Part shown: positions 51,057 through 61,258 of the stretch, in pieces
Layout: each line of letters starts with the position of its first letter
Numbering within the stretch: position 1 is the first letter of the stretch
NCBI GenBank assembly: GCA_044341025.1
Contig: JBIISM010000012.1
Span: 16,095 to 80,094 of the forward strand
Length of the DNA: 64,000 nucleotides
Direction: 5' to 3'
Origin: JABMMZ01 sp044341025
GTDB lineage: Bacteria > Bacteroidota > Bacteroidia > NS11-12g > UBA955
Program-made: the position numbers and the translations under genes
Notes under the pieces: generated by a model
What the model saw: only the letters and a program-made list of their open reading frames with translations
The model's database searches: none
Told to the model about the DNA's origin: nothing

Positions 51057-52738
51057 TAGAAACTGGTACTAAGAGTAAAACGCACCCCACTAAATGCTGG
51101 TTCTATCCTGCATATACCACCTGTGCAATTCATTCCTTGTACTTGTTTAATGTAGGCAAGGGTAAACACACTTGCTCCTTCGGTATAACCGATATAACCG
51201 CTGTAATAATGCAGTATTTCTTCTGAAATAATACCTTGCGAAAACGACGATCTATGTGGTTCAATGTTTACCATGTCTCCAACGCTAAAACTCCAGTGCG
51301 GGGCATGGTTTAATTCAACAATCGCATTGGCAAAACTGCCCAAATCTTGCTGGGTTTTTAAATACTGAGCTTCTACGCGCAATGATGTTTTCTTACTCAA
51401 CTTATAGGTAATTTCCAAAAATGGAGTCATGGTTTTAACATCGGCATACGAACTATCGGCAACCTTTTGTTCAAAACGGCTTTGGTCATAAAATATAGAC
51501 TGAACGCCAAATTTGGCTTTGAGTTTTTTGCTAAATTTGTGTTGCACCTCTGCATAGTATTCACTGAATAAATGCTTGGCATTGCCCAAACTGTCGCCAT
51601 TGCTTTTTAAACTGTTAACATTGGAAACATTAAAGGTAAACGTGGTTCCTTTTTTAGGCGTTACGATCAATTCACCTTGGTAAGCATTCTCGCCGAGGAA
51701 CTGCGTAACAGCATTGTAACGGGCTAAGAGCCTGTAGGTATTTTGTCTTGTAATAGATGGAATATAAGCAATCAAACCGTTGTTCAATTGTTCGTTTGGA
51801 GAGGTTCTAAAACTAAAGTTTTCTATGCGTTTGTATTGCAAGTTTGCGCCAAAAGAAAACTGTTTCTTTTTACCCAAGTTTGCTTTCGAATAGTTTAATG
51901 TACCGTAAATAATGTTCCCATCATGGTTGGTCAACAAACTGGCATCTTGGTTGGTAATGGCTTCTTTGGTTTTGTATAAATACTCTCCATATATTGACAA
52001 GTCCTTATAAGAAACCTTGCTGTATCCATTAAATGAATAGGTATTGTATTTGGGAATAAATCTGGTTTCCAAAGCCTGTGAATTGATTTGTGAAGCAACC
52101 GTATTCATGGTGGCTTGATCGAGCGATCGATTAACCGCTGAGGCACCACTCATTACATTCAAGACATTGAACAATTTGTAGCGGTATTCGGCATTAAATC
52201 CTTTAATGGCCGAAGGAGACATTTCAAATCTATCACCAGAAAATATATTGCCTTTTTGTTGGCCTGCAAAAGCTTTAACGGCCAAGTTTTTATAATCGTA
52301 TTTCACCCTCAAACCTTGTATGGCATAGTCTAATCCTAACATACGCTCTTCATACGCTCTAAAAATCATGCCTGTGGCAAATTGGTCATAGAAGTATCCA
52401 ACCGTAAGATTTAATCCGCCAATGTCTTTTGATGCTTGCCAAAACCCTATTCCTTGTTTGTTGTAAACGCCTTGCGGATTAAGCAATGGAGAGTTATTAA
52501 ACATGTCGTAGCGCAAAGAAAATGAATATCCTTTTAAGTTGTAATTTAAAAACAACCAAGCATCGGCGCTGCTTTTGTATTTGTTGTAAACCTCTGTTGT
52601 CGCGCCAATTTTTGCATCCCTGTCGTAGAACTGTGCATTGCTCATAAAGTTACCCGAGAACTCGCCACGCTCATTGCTTTGGGCATTTGCCATAAGCCCC
52701 ATACCAATTGAACTGATTAAGATTAAGACCTTTTTCAT
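51056..52738 (-). CDS. DUF6029-like outer-membrane protein
   Basis: 560 residues. Signal peptide (ILISSIGMGLMANAQS) and then many amphipathic strands ending aromatic-x-aromatic, finishing FSGVRFTLSTSF, as in outer-membrane barrels. The segment ERGEFSGNFMSNAQFYDRDA resembles the DUF6029 family opening as I recall it. Porin-like role is inferred. Followed, with a one-base overlap, by the frameshifted TonB-domain gene. Confidence 0.7.
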   Translation of the reverse strand: MKKVLILISSIGMGLMANAQSNERGEFSGNFMSNAQFYDRDAKIGATTEVYNKYKSSADAWLFLNYNLKGYSFSLRYDMFNNSPLLNPQGVYNKQGIGFWQASKDIGGLNLTVGYFYDQFATGMIFRAYEERMLGLDYAIQGLRVKYDYKNLAVKAFAGQQKGNIFSGDRFEMSPSAIKGFNAEYRYKLFNVLNVMSGASAVNRSLDQATMNTVASQINSQALETRFIPKYNTYSFNGYSKVSYKDLSIYGEYLYKTKEAITNQDASLLTNHDGNIIYGTLNYSKANLGKKKQFSFGANLQYKRIENFSFRTSPNEQLNNGLIAYIPSITRQNTYRLLARYNAVTQFLGENAYQGELIVTPKKGTTFTFNVSNVNSLKSNGDSLGNAKHLFSEYYAEVQHKFSKKLKAKFGVQSIFYDQSRFEQKVADSSYADVKTMTPFLEITYKLSKKTSLRVEAQYLKTQQDLGSFANAIVELNHAPHWSFSVGDMVNIEPHRSSFSQGIISEEILHYYSGYIGYTEGASVFTLAYIKQVQGMNCTGGICRIEPAFSGVRFTLSTSF

Positions 52739-52745
52739 TAGGCAA

Positions 52746-52753
52746 CGAAAATA
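52746..52753 (-). promoter_or_regulatory. Variant -7 box (TATTTTCG) for the DUF6029 gene
   Basis: TAnnTTCG variant on the minus strand, 7 bases before the ATG. Confidence 0.45.
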
Positions 52754-52820
52754 AGAAAATAAATGCAGAAGAGAAAATAACAGATTAAGACCTTGTTAGC
52801 AATGTATACCCTTTGAAAAA

Positions 52821-53564
52821 CTATGCCTTCCCTTTGGAAAACAATTTGCGCAAAACGATCATTGTATGGGCAAACACATTGGGCAGAAAACCATAGTGTT
52901 CTTTTAAAACTTCATAACGCTCTTTGTTGCTTGCTTTTCTTTGCACACTCGAGAATCCATCGACCGTAAAACAAGCAAGAACAGCCCCTAAATTCAATAC
53001 CTTTTTACATGCTTTTAAACAGCGTATCATCCAATCGATGTCCGCAACATAACGGTATTTCTCGTTGTATGGCACTGCTAAACTTCTTTTGATGACAAAC
53101 GATTGGTGGCCAACATTCATGCCCAAACGAAAGGAGATCCAATTTAAATTATCTGGTAATTTCCGGGTTGTAAAAACAGAACGCAAACCCAAATGTTTTC
53201 CATCCGCATCCACCATCATGGTTTCGCCATAAACGGCATCGGGCTCCTGCTTCAAAGCATTTAAAAGCAATTCCAAAACAGAAATATTTTCTGCAAAATC
53301 GCCTGAATTCAGAAACCAAACATAGTCTCCTTTGGCCATTGACAAGCCTTTGTTCATGGCATTGTAAATGCCATTATCAGGTTCGGATACCCAATTTTTG
53401 GTGAGGGATTGGGTTTCTAAAAATTCTTTTGTCCCATCTTTAGAGCCTCCATCTACGATGACAATTTCAATATCTTGTAAAAAATTATGCCCGTTAAAAA
53501 CAGCCAAGGTTTTTTGTAAACCTTTTAAATTATTATAGGCAATACTGATTACCGAAAGCTTCAT
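52821..53564 (-). CDS. Glycosyltransferase family 2
   Basis: 247 residues, GT-A fold. The nucleotide-sugar motif IVIVDGGSKDGTKEFLE (~residue 34) and the metal-binding region DNGIYNAMNKGLSMAKGDYVWFLNSGD are clear. It transfers a sugar onto a lipid-linked or polysaccharide acceptor; donor unknown. Its start overlaps the YfhO stop by four bases (ATGA), so the two should be made together. Confidence 0.88.
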   Translation of the reverse strand: MKLSVISIAYNNLKGLQKTLAVFNGHNFLQDIEIVIVDGGSKDGTKEFLETQSLTKNWVSEPDNGIYNAMNKGLSMAKGDYVWFLNSGDFAENISVLELLLNALKQEPDAVYGETMMVDADGKHLGLRSVFTTRKLPDNLNWISFRLGMNVGHQSFVIKRSLAVPYNEKYRYVADIDWMIRCLKACKKVLNLGAVLACFTVDGFSSVQRKASNKERYEVLKEHYGFLPNVFAHTMIVLRKLFSKGKA

Positions 53565-56062
53565 GCTTTCTGAGCAAAATAACTTTTAGCCCAAAGGCCT
53601 ATCATAATGAACATACCCAACAAAATAGCCAATGACAAATACTTCTCAATATAGTCTGTTGTGCTTTGACCTTTGTCATAAACCATTTTAATGTTGTGTT
53701 TACCCGCAGGAACTGCCAAACCTCTTAAGGTATAATCTACCTTATTCAATTGGGCAGGTTTGCCATCTATTTCTACCCTCCAGTTGTCGTACCATATTTC
53801 CGAGAACACCAAATATCCGTTGTAGGCATTGTTCACCGCATACACCATGGTATCAGGATGGTAAGAATTTAATTTGGCAGAACTGCTGCTATCCAATATA
53901 AAACTTGCTGTGCTTAAGGTTTTATTTTGTTCAAAATCGGCATTGTAAGTGGCTTGTGATTTTGGATTTGATTTTTTCAACAAGTCCATTTCTTCGGCTG
54001 CATCTTTGGCAGGACTTAAACTCTGAACAAACCAAGCATTTCCATTCATGGTGGTTCTTGGTATTACACCTCTTCTATTTCCAGAATCGGTGCCAATCAT
54101 ATATTTGCAATTCAGCATGTCCAAACCTTTATCGCGGTATTCTTCTTGGGCAAATAAATTTGAAATTACATCTTGGTAACGGCTCAATTTGGCTGGATCG
54201 TATCCACCTATCATTTTATGAAAGGCAGCACCCTCGTTGTCGTTAAAAGGGTCATTGGTTAAATCAAACACCCTGTAGTGAATGTCTGGGTCAGATAAGA
54301 TTTGCTTGTCGGCCAAATCAGGCACACGGTCGGTAACGGTTCCTTTTTCAAATGTAAATTCATCCCAACTCAAGTATCTCCAGTCAACGCCGATTAAATC
54401 GACCGCAGCTAGAGCGCCGATCAATCCAATGGCTAGGGTGCGTTGGGCTTTTTTGGTGTACCAAGCCCACAACAAACCAAATGATAGAGATATAAATACA
54501 AACGATCTGAACGCATCGGCTTGCAACATGGAACCGCGGTCTTCTTTCAATACAGAAATCAAATTTCCATTGCCACCTTTTTTCAATTGCTCGTCAACCA
54601 CACCCCCTAAGTCTATAAATGACGGGCCAGCAACAGCCATTAGCAAACAAAAACCACCTACAACATAATAGGCAATTTTAACCATGTCCCATTCGGTTTT
54701 AACCCCTGAATTGCTTGGTGCTTTTGGCACTGCACCTTTAACATTTGCAGTACTCTTTTGGTCTATCCAAGTTTCATACAATTGTTTGATACCAAGGAAA
54801 CCAAGCAAGGGTATAGTCACCTGGGCAATACAAAACGCCATCATCGGTGTTCTGAATTTATTAAAGTATGGCAAGTGGTCGAATAAGAAATCATTGATAA
54901 CAGCAAAATGCTTGCCCCAACCGAGAATAAACGAAATGATGGTCAATGCCAATAAAGCCCATTTCACCCGGTCTTTAACGATTACCATACCCAATACAAA
55001 TAGGAATATAATAATTGATCCAATATAAATTGGCCCAGAGGTAAAGGTTAAATCACCATGGTACATTGGCAAGCCTTGAGTTAAAGCTTCTTCGTTTTGT
55101 GTTGCTTCGAAAAATTTCGATTTGGTCGTTAATTTTTCTGAACTACTACCTCCATAAAAGTTAGGGATTAACAAAGTGAAGGTTTCGCCTTTTCCATAAC
55201 TCCAGTCAAAAGCATAATCTCTTTCCAAACCATTTTGACCAGTTTTGGTGTCTGTTTTATGCTCTCCCACTTTGGCCATATCGTTGCCGCCACGCATGGT
55301 GTTGTCGGCAAACTTAGACGTTGACTTAATCTTTGTAATGTTTGCACCTACCCCTGCTCCTACCGCTAAAACCGAAATCAAACTTGCAACAATCAATTGC
55401 TTGATTTGCTTTTCTTGAACCAATTTCACCAAGTAGTAAATGCCCATAAACAATAAGCAAATTATTGTGTAGAAGGTTATCTGATAGTGGAAGAAATATA
55501 CCTGCAGGGCCATATTGAAAGCCAAAGTGATACCTCCTGTTAAATATTTTCCTGAGAAAAGCCAATGCAAAGAAGCCAAGATGGCAGGCATAAGTGCCAT
55601 AGCCAAAACCTTGGTGTAATGCGCGGCTTCAACACTGCTGATGCTGTAACTTGCAAATCCATATGCAATGGCCGCCAAAGCACCGTAAAGTGGTTTGACT
55701 TTGAAGGCCGACATCAACAAATAAAAGCCTATAAAGGACAAGAATAATATCTGAAATGGGTAAGCGGTGTGGCTGAAAGGTGTTAAATAGTTGTAGCTTT
55801 TAATCACGTTGCCAGATGGTTTTCCTTTGATCATGGTTGAAGGCATACCAGAAAAAATGGCATTGGTCCAACCCGGGAATTCACCGTCTTTATCGGTGTA
55901 TTTAACCAATTCAGTACCCTTTAACAAACCTTGGGTAACGTCGTCTTCTTTGTGGCTATAACCATTGAATGTTCTGATATAATACACATATCCTACAAGG
56001 AAAAAAGCCAACAGCACCAATGCATGTGGCTTTACATCTTCAAGCAACTTTTTAAAGTTCAT
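53561..56062 (-). CDS. YfhO-family integral membrane protein
   Basis: 833 residues. Multiple N-terminal membrane helices, a long extracytoplasmic loop (about residues 540-790) and a final TM segment, the arrangement of YfhO/GT-C-like proteins. SYSHKEDDVTQGLLKGTEL-like acidic loop and the GGYDPAKLSRYQDVISNL segment are family-typical as I recall. In Firmicutes YfhO glycosylates teichoic acid; in Bacteroidota it probably decorates an envelope glycan. Coupled to the GT2 gene. Confidence 0.85.
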   Translation of the reverse strand: MNFKKLLEDVKPHALVLLAFFLVGYVYYIRTFNGYSHKEDDVTQGLLKGTELVKYTDKDGEFPGWTNAIFSGMPSTMIKGKPSGNVIKSYNYLTPFSHTAYPFQILFLSFIGFYLLMSAFKVKPLYGALAAIAYGFASYSISSVEAAHYTKVLAMALMPAILASLHWLFSGKYLTGGITLAFNMALQVYFFHYQITFYTIICLLFMGIYYLVKLVQEKQIKQLIVASLISVLAVGAGVGANITKIKSTSKFADNTMRGGNDMAKVGEHKTDTKTGQNGLERDYAFDWSYGKGETFTLLIPNFYGGSSSEKLTTKSKFFEATQNEEALTQGLPMYHGDLTFTSGPIYIGSIIIFLFVLGMVIVKDRVKWALLALTIISFILGWGKHFAVINDFLFDHLPYFNKFRTPMMAFCIAQVTIPLLGFLGIKQLYETWIDQKSTANVKGAVPKAPSNSGVKTEWDMVKIAYYVVGGFCLLMAVAGPSFIDLGGVVDEQLKKGGNGNLISVLKEDRGSMLQADAFRSFVFISLSFGLLWAWYTKKAQRTLAIGLIGALAAVDLIGVDWRYLSWDEFTFEKGTVTDRVPDLADKQILSDPDIHYRVFDLTNDPFNDNEGAAFHKMIGGYDPAKLSRYQDVISNLFAQEEYRDKGLDMLNCKYMIGTDSGNRRGVIPRTTMNGNAWFVQSLSPAKDAAEEMDLLKKSNPKSQATYNADFEQNKTLSTASFILDSSSSAKLNSYHPDTMVYAVNNAYNGYLVFSEIWYDNWRVEIDGKPAQLNKVDYTLRGLAVPAGKHNIKMVYDKGQSTTDYIEKYLSLAILLGMFIMIGLWAKSYFAQKA

Positions 56063-56066
56063 ACGG

Positions 56067-56074
56067 CAAATATA
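56067..56074 (-). promoter_or_regulatory. -7 box (TATATTTG) four bases before YfhO
   Basis: Perfect consensus on the minus strand with only four bases to the ATG, implying a leaderless or near-leaderless transcript. Confidence 0.6.
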
Positions 56075-56122
56075 GGGGCAAACTTTGATAGAAAGATTTT
56101 TTCATGAATAAAATTTTTGATG

Positions 56123-56129
56123 TAATTTG
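56123..56129 (+). promoter_or_regulatory. TAATTTG box five bases before the GT4 gene
   Basis: One base shorter than TAnnTTTG; recurs as TAATTTGC before the PNGase F-like and CphA-like genes. Confidence 0.35.
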
Positions 56130-56134
56130 CCCCA

Positions 56135-57349
56135 ATGAAATCGAGTCCTAAAATTCTGCATTTAAGTGCCAGCGACAGCGGCGGTGCTTATGTTTTTGCA
56201 GAAAACTTAATTACAGGACTTCAAGCGCAGAACATTGAGGCCAAACACCTTGTATTCAGTGGAGAGAACGAAAGCTTCACATTCACTAATTTCAAGAAAC
56301 TCGACCACTTCATTAAATTCTCTTTGCATGCTGCCGAAAAGTTCATGCAACTGTTCTACGAAAAAGACAAAGATGTGCGCTTTAAATTTTCTTTAGGCAA
56401 ACCAGGAATCCCAAGGTTCATGCTCAGAAGCATTTGTAAAGAGTACGACATCATACACTTGCACTGGATCAACAAAGGTTTTATCAATATAAAAGATCTT
56501 GCCTCAATTAAGAAGCCCATTGTGTGGACTTGCCACGACCTTTGGCCAATCAGCGGTGGTTGCCATTTGAGTTACGACTGTCAAAATTTTCAAAAAGAAT
56601 GTGGCAATTGTCAGTTTATGAAAAAACCAAGAGCACATGATTTATCCAATACCTTATACCAAGAAAAAGCGGATTTATACAAAAATTTAAATTTAAGTTT
56701 TGTCAGCCCCAGCGCTTGGATGGACCAAAATGTGGCGAATTCAAGTTTGGGCAAAAACCACAAGCATCTGAGCATAAACAATGGCGTCGACACGAATGTA
56801 TTTAAATACAAACAACACAATTCTGATAAGTTTGTTATCGGTTTTGTTGCCGCAAACTTGAACGACAAAAACAAAGCCTTGTACAGATTAATTGACGCCA
56901 TAAAATTATTGCCCAATCCAAATGATTTTAAACTCTTATTGGTGGGAAATAAAAAACACGATTTTGAATTTGAAATCCCTATTGCCTACGAACATGTTTC
57001 AAATATCCAAAGCAAGGAAGCCATGTCTGAACAATACCAAAAAACGGATTGCTTGGTGTGCACTTCAAGTATCGAAACCTTCCCTACAACCCTAATGGAA
57101 GCGTATTGTTGTGGGGTTACTGGATTAGGATTTAAGGTTGGCGGAATTCCTGAAATTATAGAAAAAATGAATGGACAATGCGCCCCTGCTTTTGATGTCA
57201 ATGCTTTGAGTATATTGATACAAAATGCATCAAATGTTAGAGGCGATAAACAGCAAATATCTGAAAAAGCAAAAGCAGCTTTTGGATTAGAAAAAACCGC
57301 TTCTGAATATCTAAAAGTATATACTGAATTATTCAACAACAAAGCTTAA
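56135..57349 (+). CDS. Glycosyltransferase family 4 (GT-B)
   Basis: 404 residues. N-terminal acceptor domain begins ILHLSASDSGGAYVFAENL; WTCHDLWPISGGCHLSYDC with a cysteine cluster (GNCQFM) is typical of a GT4 branch in capsule and exopolysaccharide loci. The donor-binding C-terminal half has SSIETFPTTLMEAYCCGV with the EX7E glutamates, then GGIPEII. Its 3' end overlaps the convergent delta-60 gene by 21 bases. Confidence 0.88.
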   Translation: MKSSPKILHLSASDSGGAYVFAENLITGLQAQNIEAKHLVFSGENESFTFTNFKKLDHFIKFSLHAAEKFMQLFYEKDKDVRFKFSLGKPGIPRFMLRSICKEYDIIHLHWINKGFINIKDLASIKKPIVWTCHDLWPISGGCHLSYDCQNFQKECGNCQFMKKPRAHDLSNTLYQEKADLYKNLNLSFVSPSAWMDQNVANSSLGKNHKHLSINNGVDTNVFKYKQHNSDKFVIGFVAANLNDKNKALYRLIDAIKLLPNPNDFKLLLVGNKKHDFEFEIPIAYEHVSNIQSKEAMSEQYQKTDCLVCTSSIETFPTTLMEAYCCGVTGLGFKVGGIPEIIEKMNGQCAPAFDVNALSILIQNASNVRGDKQQISEKAKAAFGLEKTASEYLKVYTELFNNKA

Positions 57350-58879
57350 GCGCTTTGTTAATCTTGCATTTTGAATCACCATGTGGTAAACACCAGGAGC
57401 CAAGGTTGATGTTTCTGTAATTTCCGTCTTTCCATTTTCCAAAGAAGAATTAGCGACCAATTTTCCATCACTGCTGTAGATTGCATATTCTATTCTACCA
57501 ATCAAATCAGTTTGGATGTTTAATACCTCATTTAATTTCAAAGGATTTGGATACAAAACCACCAAAGGTGAATTGCTATTGTTGTCTAATAAATCATCTA
57601 TAGAACTAACATTAGAACATGACTTGTATTTCACACGCATAATACCAGATGCTACATTGCCAGATCCTCCTATATTGATTCTGCCTCCCGCAACAATAGC
57701 GGAATCGCCATAAAACGACATTCCCTCTATGATTTCATCTGCATCTGTATTGTATCGTGAAATAAACAATCCACTGCTTCCAAATGTATTATCAAGACTT
57801 CCATTGGCTTTTAATTTTGCAACGTAAGCTGATTTATATCCATTGTATAGTATATACCCCCCCAAATACAAATCTCCTTTGCAGTCTTTTAGTATTTGCT
57901 GAAAGCCAGACAAATCAGTTGTAGCGTCATCAAAATATCCATTGCTCGCAAAAGATGTATTTAATGCGCCCGTCAACAAACAAGAAGCAATCAAGGCTTT
58001 TTGATTGCCTGTTGAGCTTATGTAATTTCCATTTACCACAACCTCATTAGATTTCAAACACACATCATATAGATTGGTAGGATTGCCATTGTAAACGACT
58101 TTCTTAGTACAATTACCATTAAAACTATTAATTCCGCTGCCATTGGTATCAATCAAACATACCAATCCTTCTGGGGTTGTTACATTATTACTGATACCTG
58201 CAACCGCAATTCTGTTGTTTGCCATATCTATGTCAATACCATACAAACGTTCATTATAGCTGCTGGTACTAATGTATATTCCGCCAATTTGACCGAAACG
58301 GCTGTCTAAGGTACCGTTCGGTGTTACTTTCCATAAAGCACTTTTCAAAACAGTAGAAACTGTCATGTATCCAGCCAAGTATATAGAACCACTTGGTGCC
58401 ACTTCCATAGCCCAGGCATCGCAGTTGAAGTTGTTGGGATTGATAATTAAAACCCCATTGTTTCCAAAGGTATTGTCTATGGTTCCATTGTTGTTTACAC
58501 GCAACACAAAGGCTCTGAAATAAGAACCTGCTGAATTCTGTCCGCAGATTAAATATTTCCCATTGCTCAAAGCCTTTACACAACGTCCATAATCGTAATC
58601 TGGATTTACATCATATTTGAACTGACCAGCACTTCCAAAACTATTATCTACAGTTCCATTGCTGTTGTACCTTGTGAGGAAAATATTTTTAGTAGACGAG
58701 TTGCGGTCGTGACCCAAGACCAAGGTCTTCATGTCTTTGTCTACACAAATACTATTGGCAGTTTCATTGCTGGAATTTACTTTTCCTGTTGAATTAAAAC
58801 TTGCATCTAAAACACCATTTTGAGCGGTAATATTCAAAGCACAAAACGTGATTATAGCGAACAATGAGAACTTTTTCAT
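57329..58879 (-). CDS. Secreted delta-60-repeat protein with T9SS sorting domain
   Basis: 516 residues from ATG 58879; a 12-residue longer frame overlaps the promoter and lacks a good signal. Signal peptide, then repeated delta-60 units (NGTVDNSFGSAG, NGTIDNTFGNNG, NGTLDSRFG, NGSLDNTFGSSG) that form a beta-propeller-like array. The last ~80 residues (VVLYPNPLKLNE ... LAPGVYHMVIQ ... RLSFVVE) are a T9SS type A sorting domain, so it should be exported to the surface. Adhesive or structural role is inferred. Confidence 0.85.
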   Translation of the reverse strand: MKKFSLFAIITFCALNITAQNGVLDASFNSTGKVNSSNETANSICVDKDMKTLVLGHDRNSSTKNIFLTRYNSNGTVDNSFGSAGQFKYDVNPDYDYGRCVKALSNGKYLICGQNSAGSYFRAFVLRVNNNGTIDNTFGNNGVLIINPNNFNCDAWAMEVAPSGSIYLAGYMTVSTVLKSALWKVTPNGTLDSRFGQIGGIYISTSSYNERLYGIDIDMANNRIAVAGISNNVTTPEGLVCLIDTNGSGINSFNGNCTKKVVYNGNPTNLYDVCLKSNEVVVNGNYISSTGNQKALIASCLLTGALNTSFASNGYFDDATTDLSGFQQILKDCKGDLYLGGYILYNGYKSAYVAKLKANGSLDNTFGSSGLFISRYNTDADEIIEGMSFYGDSAIVAGGRINIGGSGNVASGIMRVKYKSCSNVSSIDDLLDNNSNSPLVVLYPNPLKLNEVLNIQTDLIGRIEYAIYSSDGKLVANSSLENGKTEITETSTLAPGVYHMVIQNARLTKRLSFVVE

Positions 58880-58904
58880 AGTTGAATAGAAATTAATAGA
58901 GAAA

Positions 58905-58912
58905 CAAAAATA
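58905..58912 (-). promoter_or_regulatory. -7 box (TATTTTTG) for the delta-60 gene
   Basis: Perfect consensus on the minus strand, 25 bases before ATG 58879. Confidence 0.6.
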
Positions 58913-58916
58913 CAAT

Positions 58917-59849
58917 TTATTTATAAAAAATCAAATCCGCAATTTTGACACTCAATAGCTTAGCCGACTTTTCATCCAAGTGGCTGGCATCGTAAGAATG
59001 TATTCTTGAATCCTGAACATGCATACATTCAATTCCGCCTGCTTCTATTTTACGGAATAAATCTTGACAAAAATTAGACGTTAATTTATCTTCCAACTTC
59101 CGCATACGCTCCGTTGTAGGAATCCTGATTGCCACAATTCTTATACCCTCTGCCTTTAATTTCTGTAATGTTTCAAGAAATACCCGCACTGCCAAGGTAT
59201 CAATTTTATTGGTTTTTAATTGTTTGCTGTAGTAGTTGATTGCAGCCGTCGAATCGTATGGCAGTTTGCTTGATCCTATAAAACCAGAATTTAAATTGAA
59301 TTTTTCTAAATAGAATTCCTTGTGCTTGTATTTTAAAAAATCTGAAATGGCATAACGCTTGAAAAAATAGAGTTCAGGGTAAATATATTTTTTAATCCAC
59401 AAGTCTTTTGCACCTTGTGATTCGATCTTTTTTAAATGCCCATTTTCTTGCGAACTTTCAATAAATGAATTAGGAGAAATGCCAATTAAGAGAAGCCGCT
59501 TGCCATTGGCTTTCAATAAACTTTTTGCCCTGTTAAGAAGACTGGGTTCAAGGCCGGCACTGCTAAAACTAAAATTAAAGGCTTGAATTTTTGAGCCTTT
59601 AATTTTGAAATAATGGGCTTCAATTTCTTTTGGGTCTATGCCTCTATATACCCTTGAATCTCCAACCGCAACCACATCATAAATAGAGTCGGCCGTTACT
59701 TTATGAGCCCAAAAACTCTCCTTCAACATGTTGTTGCTGGTGTTTAATTTTAATAGGGCAAAATACACCAGCACAAATAATACCGGCAATCCTATAAAGA
59801 AAGCTAGGGTTTGTTTCTTGGCTGATATGTTTCGTTTAAACTGCTGCAT
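58917..59849 (-). CDS. SGNH/DltD-like membrane-anchored acyltransferase partner
   Basis: 310 residues. One N-terminal membrane helix, then a periplasmic SGNH-like domain: VVAVGDSRVYRGIDP holds the serine block and YDASHLDEKSAKLL the DxxH block. Proteins of this sort (DltD, AlgJ/X relatives) complete acyl transfer begun by an MBOAT protein. Here it follows the MBOAT gene with a one-base TAATG overlap, so the pair probably O-acylates an envelope polysaccharide. Confidence 0.8.
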   Translation of the reverse strand: MQQFKRNISAKKQTLAFFIGLPVLFVLVYFALLKLNTSNNMLKESFWAHKVTADSIYDVVAVGDSRVYRGIDPKEIEAHYFKIKGSKIQAFNFSFSSAGLEPSLLNRAKSLLKANGKRLLLIGISPNSFIESSQENGHLKKIESQGAKDLWIKKYIYPELYFFKRYAISDFLKYKHKEFYLEKFNLNSGFIGSSKLPYDSTAAINYYSKQLKTNKIDTLAVRVFLETLQKLKAEGIRIVAIRIPTTERMRKLEDKLTSNFCQDLFRKIEAGGIECMHVQDSRIHSYDASHLDEKSAKLLSVKIADLIFYK

Positions 59850-61258
59850 TAAAATTGAAAATAAATAAACCCTTGTTCCTCGCCTCTAAAAAACACCAAC
59901 ATGCACACAATCAATGCCCAAAACAAACCTTGTATTATCCAATGCTTGAATGGATTAATAAATCTCTTATACAATGGGTACAACTCCACAAAGACCCCAA
60001 TTAATATCCAAACACTGGCACTGTTGCTTATGAGCTCCATCCATTTTACGTTGTGCTTAAACGCAAACATATTGCGCAGAACAAACAAGGCATCATCTAA
60101 ATTGCTTGCTCTAAAAAACACCCAAGCTATCATTACCCCGATGAACACAATTATGGGATATTTTTTAAATGTTAAAGCAGGAATTCTTGAGGCAAAAAAG
60201 CGTCTGTACAAATTCTCCAAAGTCAAATACAAAGCATGCAAGCCTCCCCATATAATAAAGGTAAAGTTAGCCCCATGCCATAAGCCTGAAAGCAGCATGG
60301 TAATCCATCGGTTCCATTCAGAACGCCACTTTCCCTTGCGGTTTCCGCCTAAAGAAATGTAGACATAGTCTTTAAAAAAACTCGACAAGGAGATATGCCA
60401 GCGGCGCCAGAATTCGCTGAAACTGCCCGACAAATATGGGTGGTTAAAATTCAATCTAAAATGTATGCCACACAATTTTGCCAAACCGCGTGCTATGCTG
60501 CTATAACCATTAAAATCGAAATAAATTTGAAAGGCAAAACCCAGCATGCAATACCACCAGCTTAATGAATCAGTAGTTGTATGAATGTCTTCAAACTGCG
60601 CATTAACCATAATGGCAATATTGTCAGCCAATACCATTTTCAAAAAGAAACCCCATAGTATGGTTTTAAATGCATTGACAATTTGAAGGTGGTTTAAATG
60701 ATGAGATTTGTTCAATTGCACCAAAACTTCTTTGGCCCTAATGATTGGACCTGCCACCAGATGCGGAAAGAAAGAAATAAAGGCCATAAAATGCAATACA
60801 TTCTTTGCAGGCTCTGCTTTCCCTCTGTACAAATCGATGGCATAACTCATGGAGTTGAACGTGTAGAAACTTATCCCAATAGGCAAAACCAAAGAATACT
60901 CTGGAATGGTATCGGCAAAGCAAGTGGTAAAGCCGACATCATTCATCCAATCGTTAAATTCGTGCACCAGCCAAACACTGTACTTGAAAAAACAAAGCGA
61001 AGCGATATTGGTCACCATAGACACAGTCAACCAAAACTTCTTGCGCTTTTCAGACCGGTAAATTTGTAAACCACATAGATAATCGATACTTCCAGTTCCC
61101 AACAAAAGAAACATAAAGCGCCAATCCCACCAAGCGTAGAACACAAAAGACATGATGCAAATCCATAACCACTTTGCATTGTTGTTTTTCTGCACCCAAG
61201 GCCAGGCGGCAAAAAACAATATGGCAAAAACCAGAAATGGAATTGAATTGAATATCAT
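59849..61258 (-). CDS. MBOAT-family O-acyltransferase (AlgI-like)
   Basis: 469 residues, about ten membrane helices. The catalytic histidine is in LLSGLWHGANFTFIIWGGLHAL (~residue 330); SFSEFWRRWHISLSSFFKDYVYI is the other hallmark. AlgI/DltB-type proteins pass acyl groups across the membrane to a polysaccharide or peptidoglycan acceptor. The ATG directly follows the nitroreductase stop (TAAATG). Confidence 0.92.
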   Translation of the reverse strand: MIFNSIPFLVFAILFFAAWPWVQKNNNAKWLWICIMSFVFYAWWDWRFMFLLLGTGSIDYLCGLQIYRSEKRKKFWLTVSMVTNIASLCFFKYSVWLVHEFNDWMNDVGFTTCFADTIPEYSLVLPIGISFYTFNSMSYAIDLYRGKAEPAKNVLHFMAFISFFPHLVAGPIIRAKEVLVQLNKSHHLNHLQIVNAFKTILWGFFLKMVLADNIAIMVNAQFEDIHTTTDSLSWWYCMLGFAFQIYFDFNGYSSIARGLAKLCGIHFRLNFNHPYLSGSFSEFWRRWHISLSSFFKDYVYISLGGNRKGKWRSEWNRWITMLLSGLWHGANFTFIIWGGLHALYLTLENLYRRFFASRIPALTFKKYPIIVFIGVMIAWVFFRASNLDDALFVLRNMFAFKHNVKWMELISNSASVWILIGVFVELYPLYKRFINPFKHWIIQGLFWALIVCMLVFFRGEEQGFIYFQF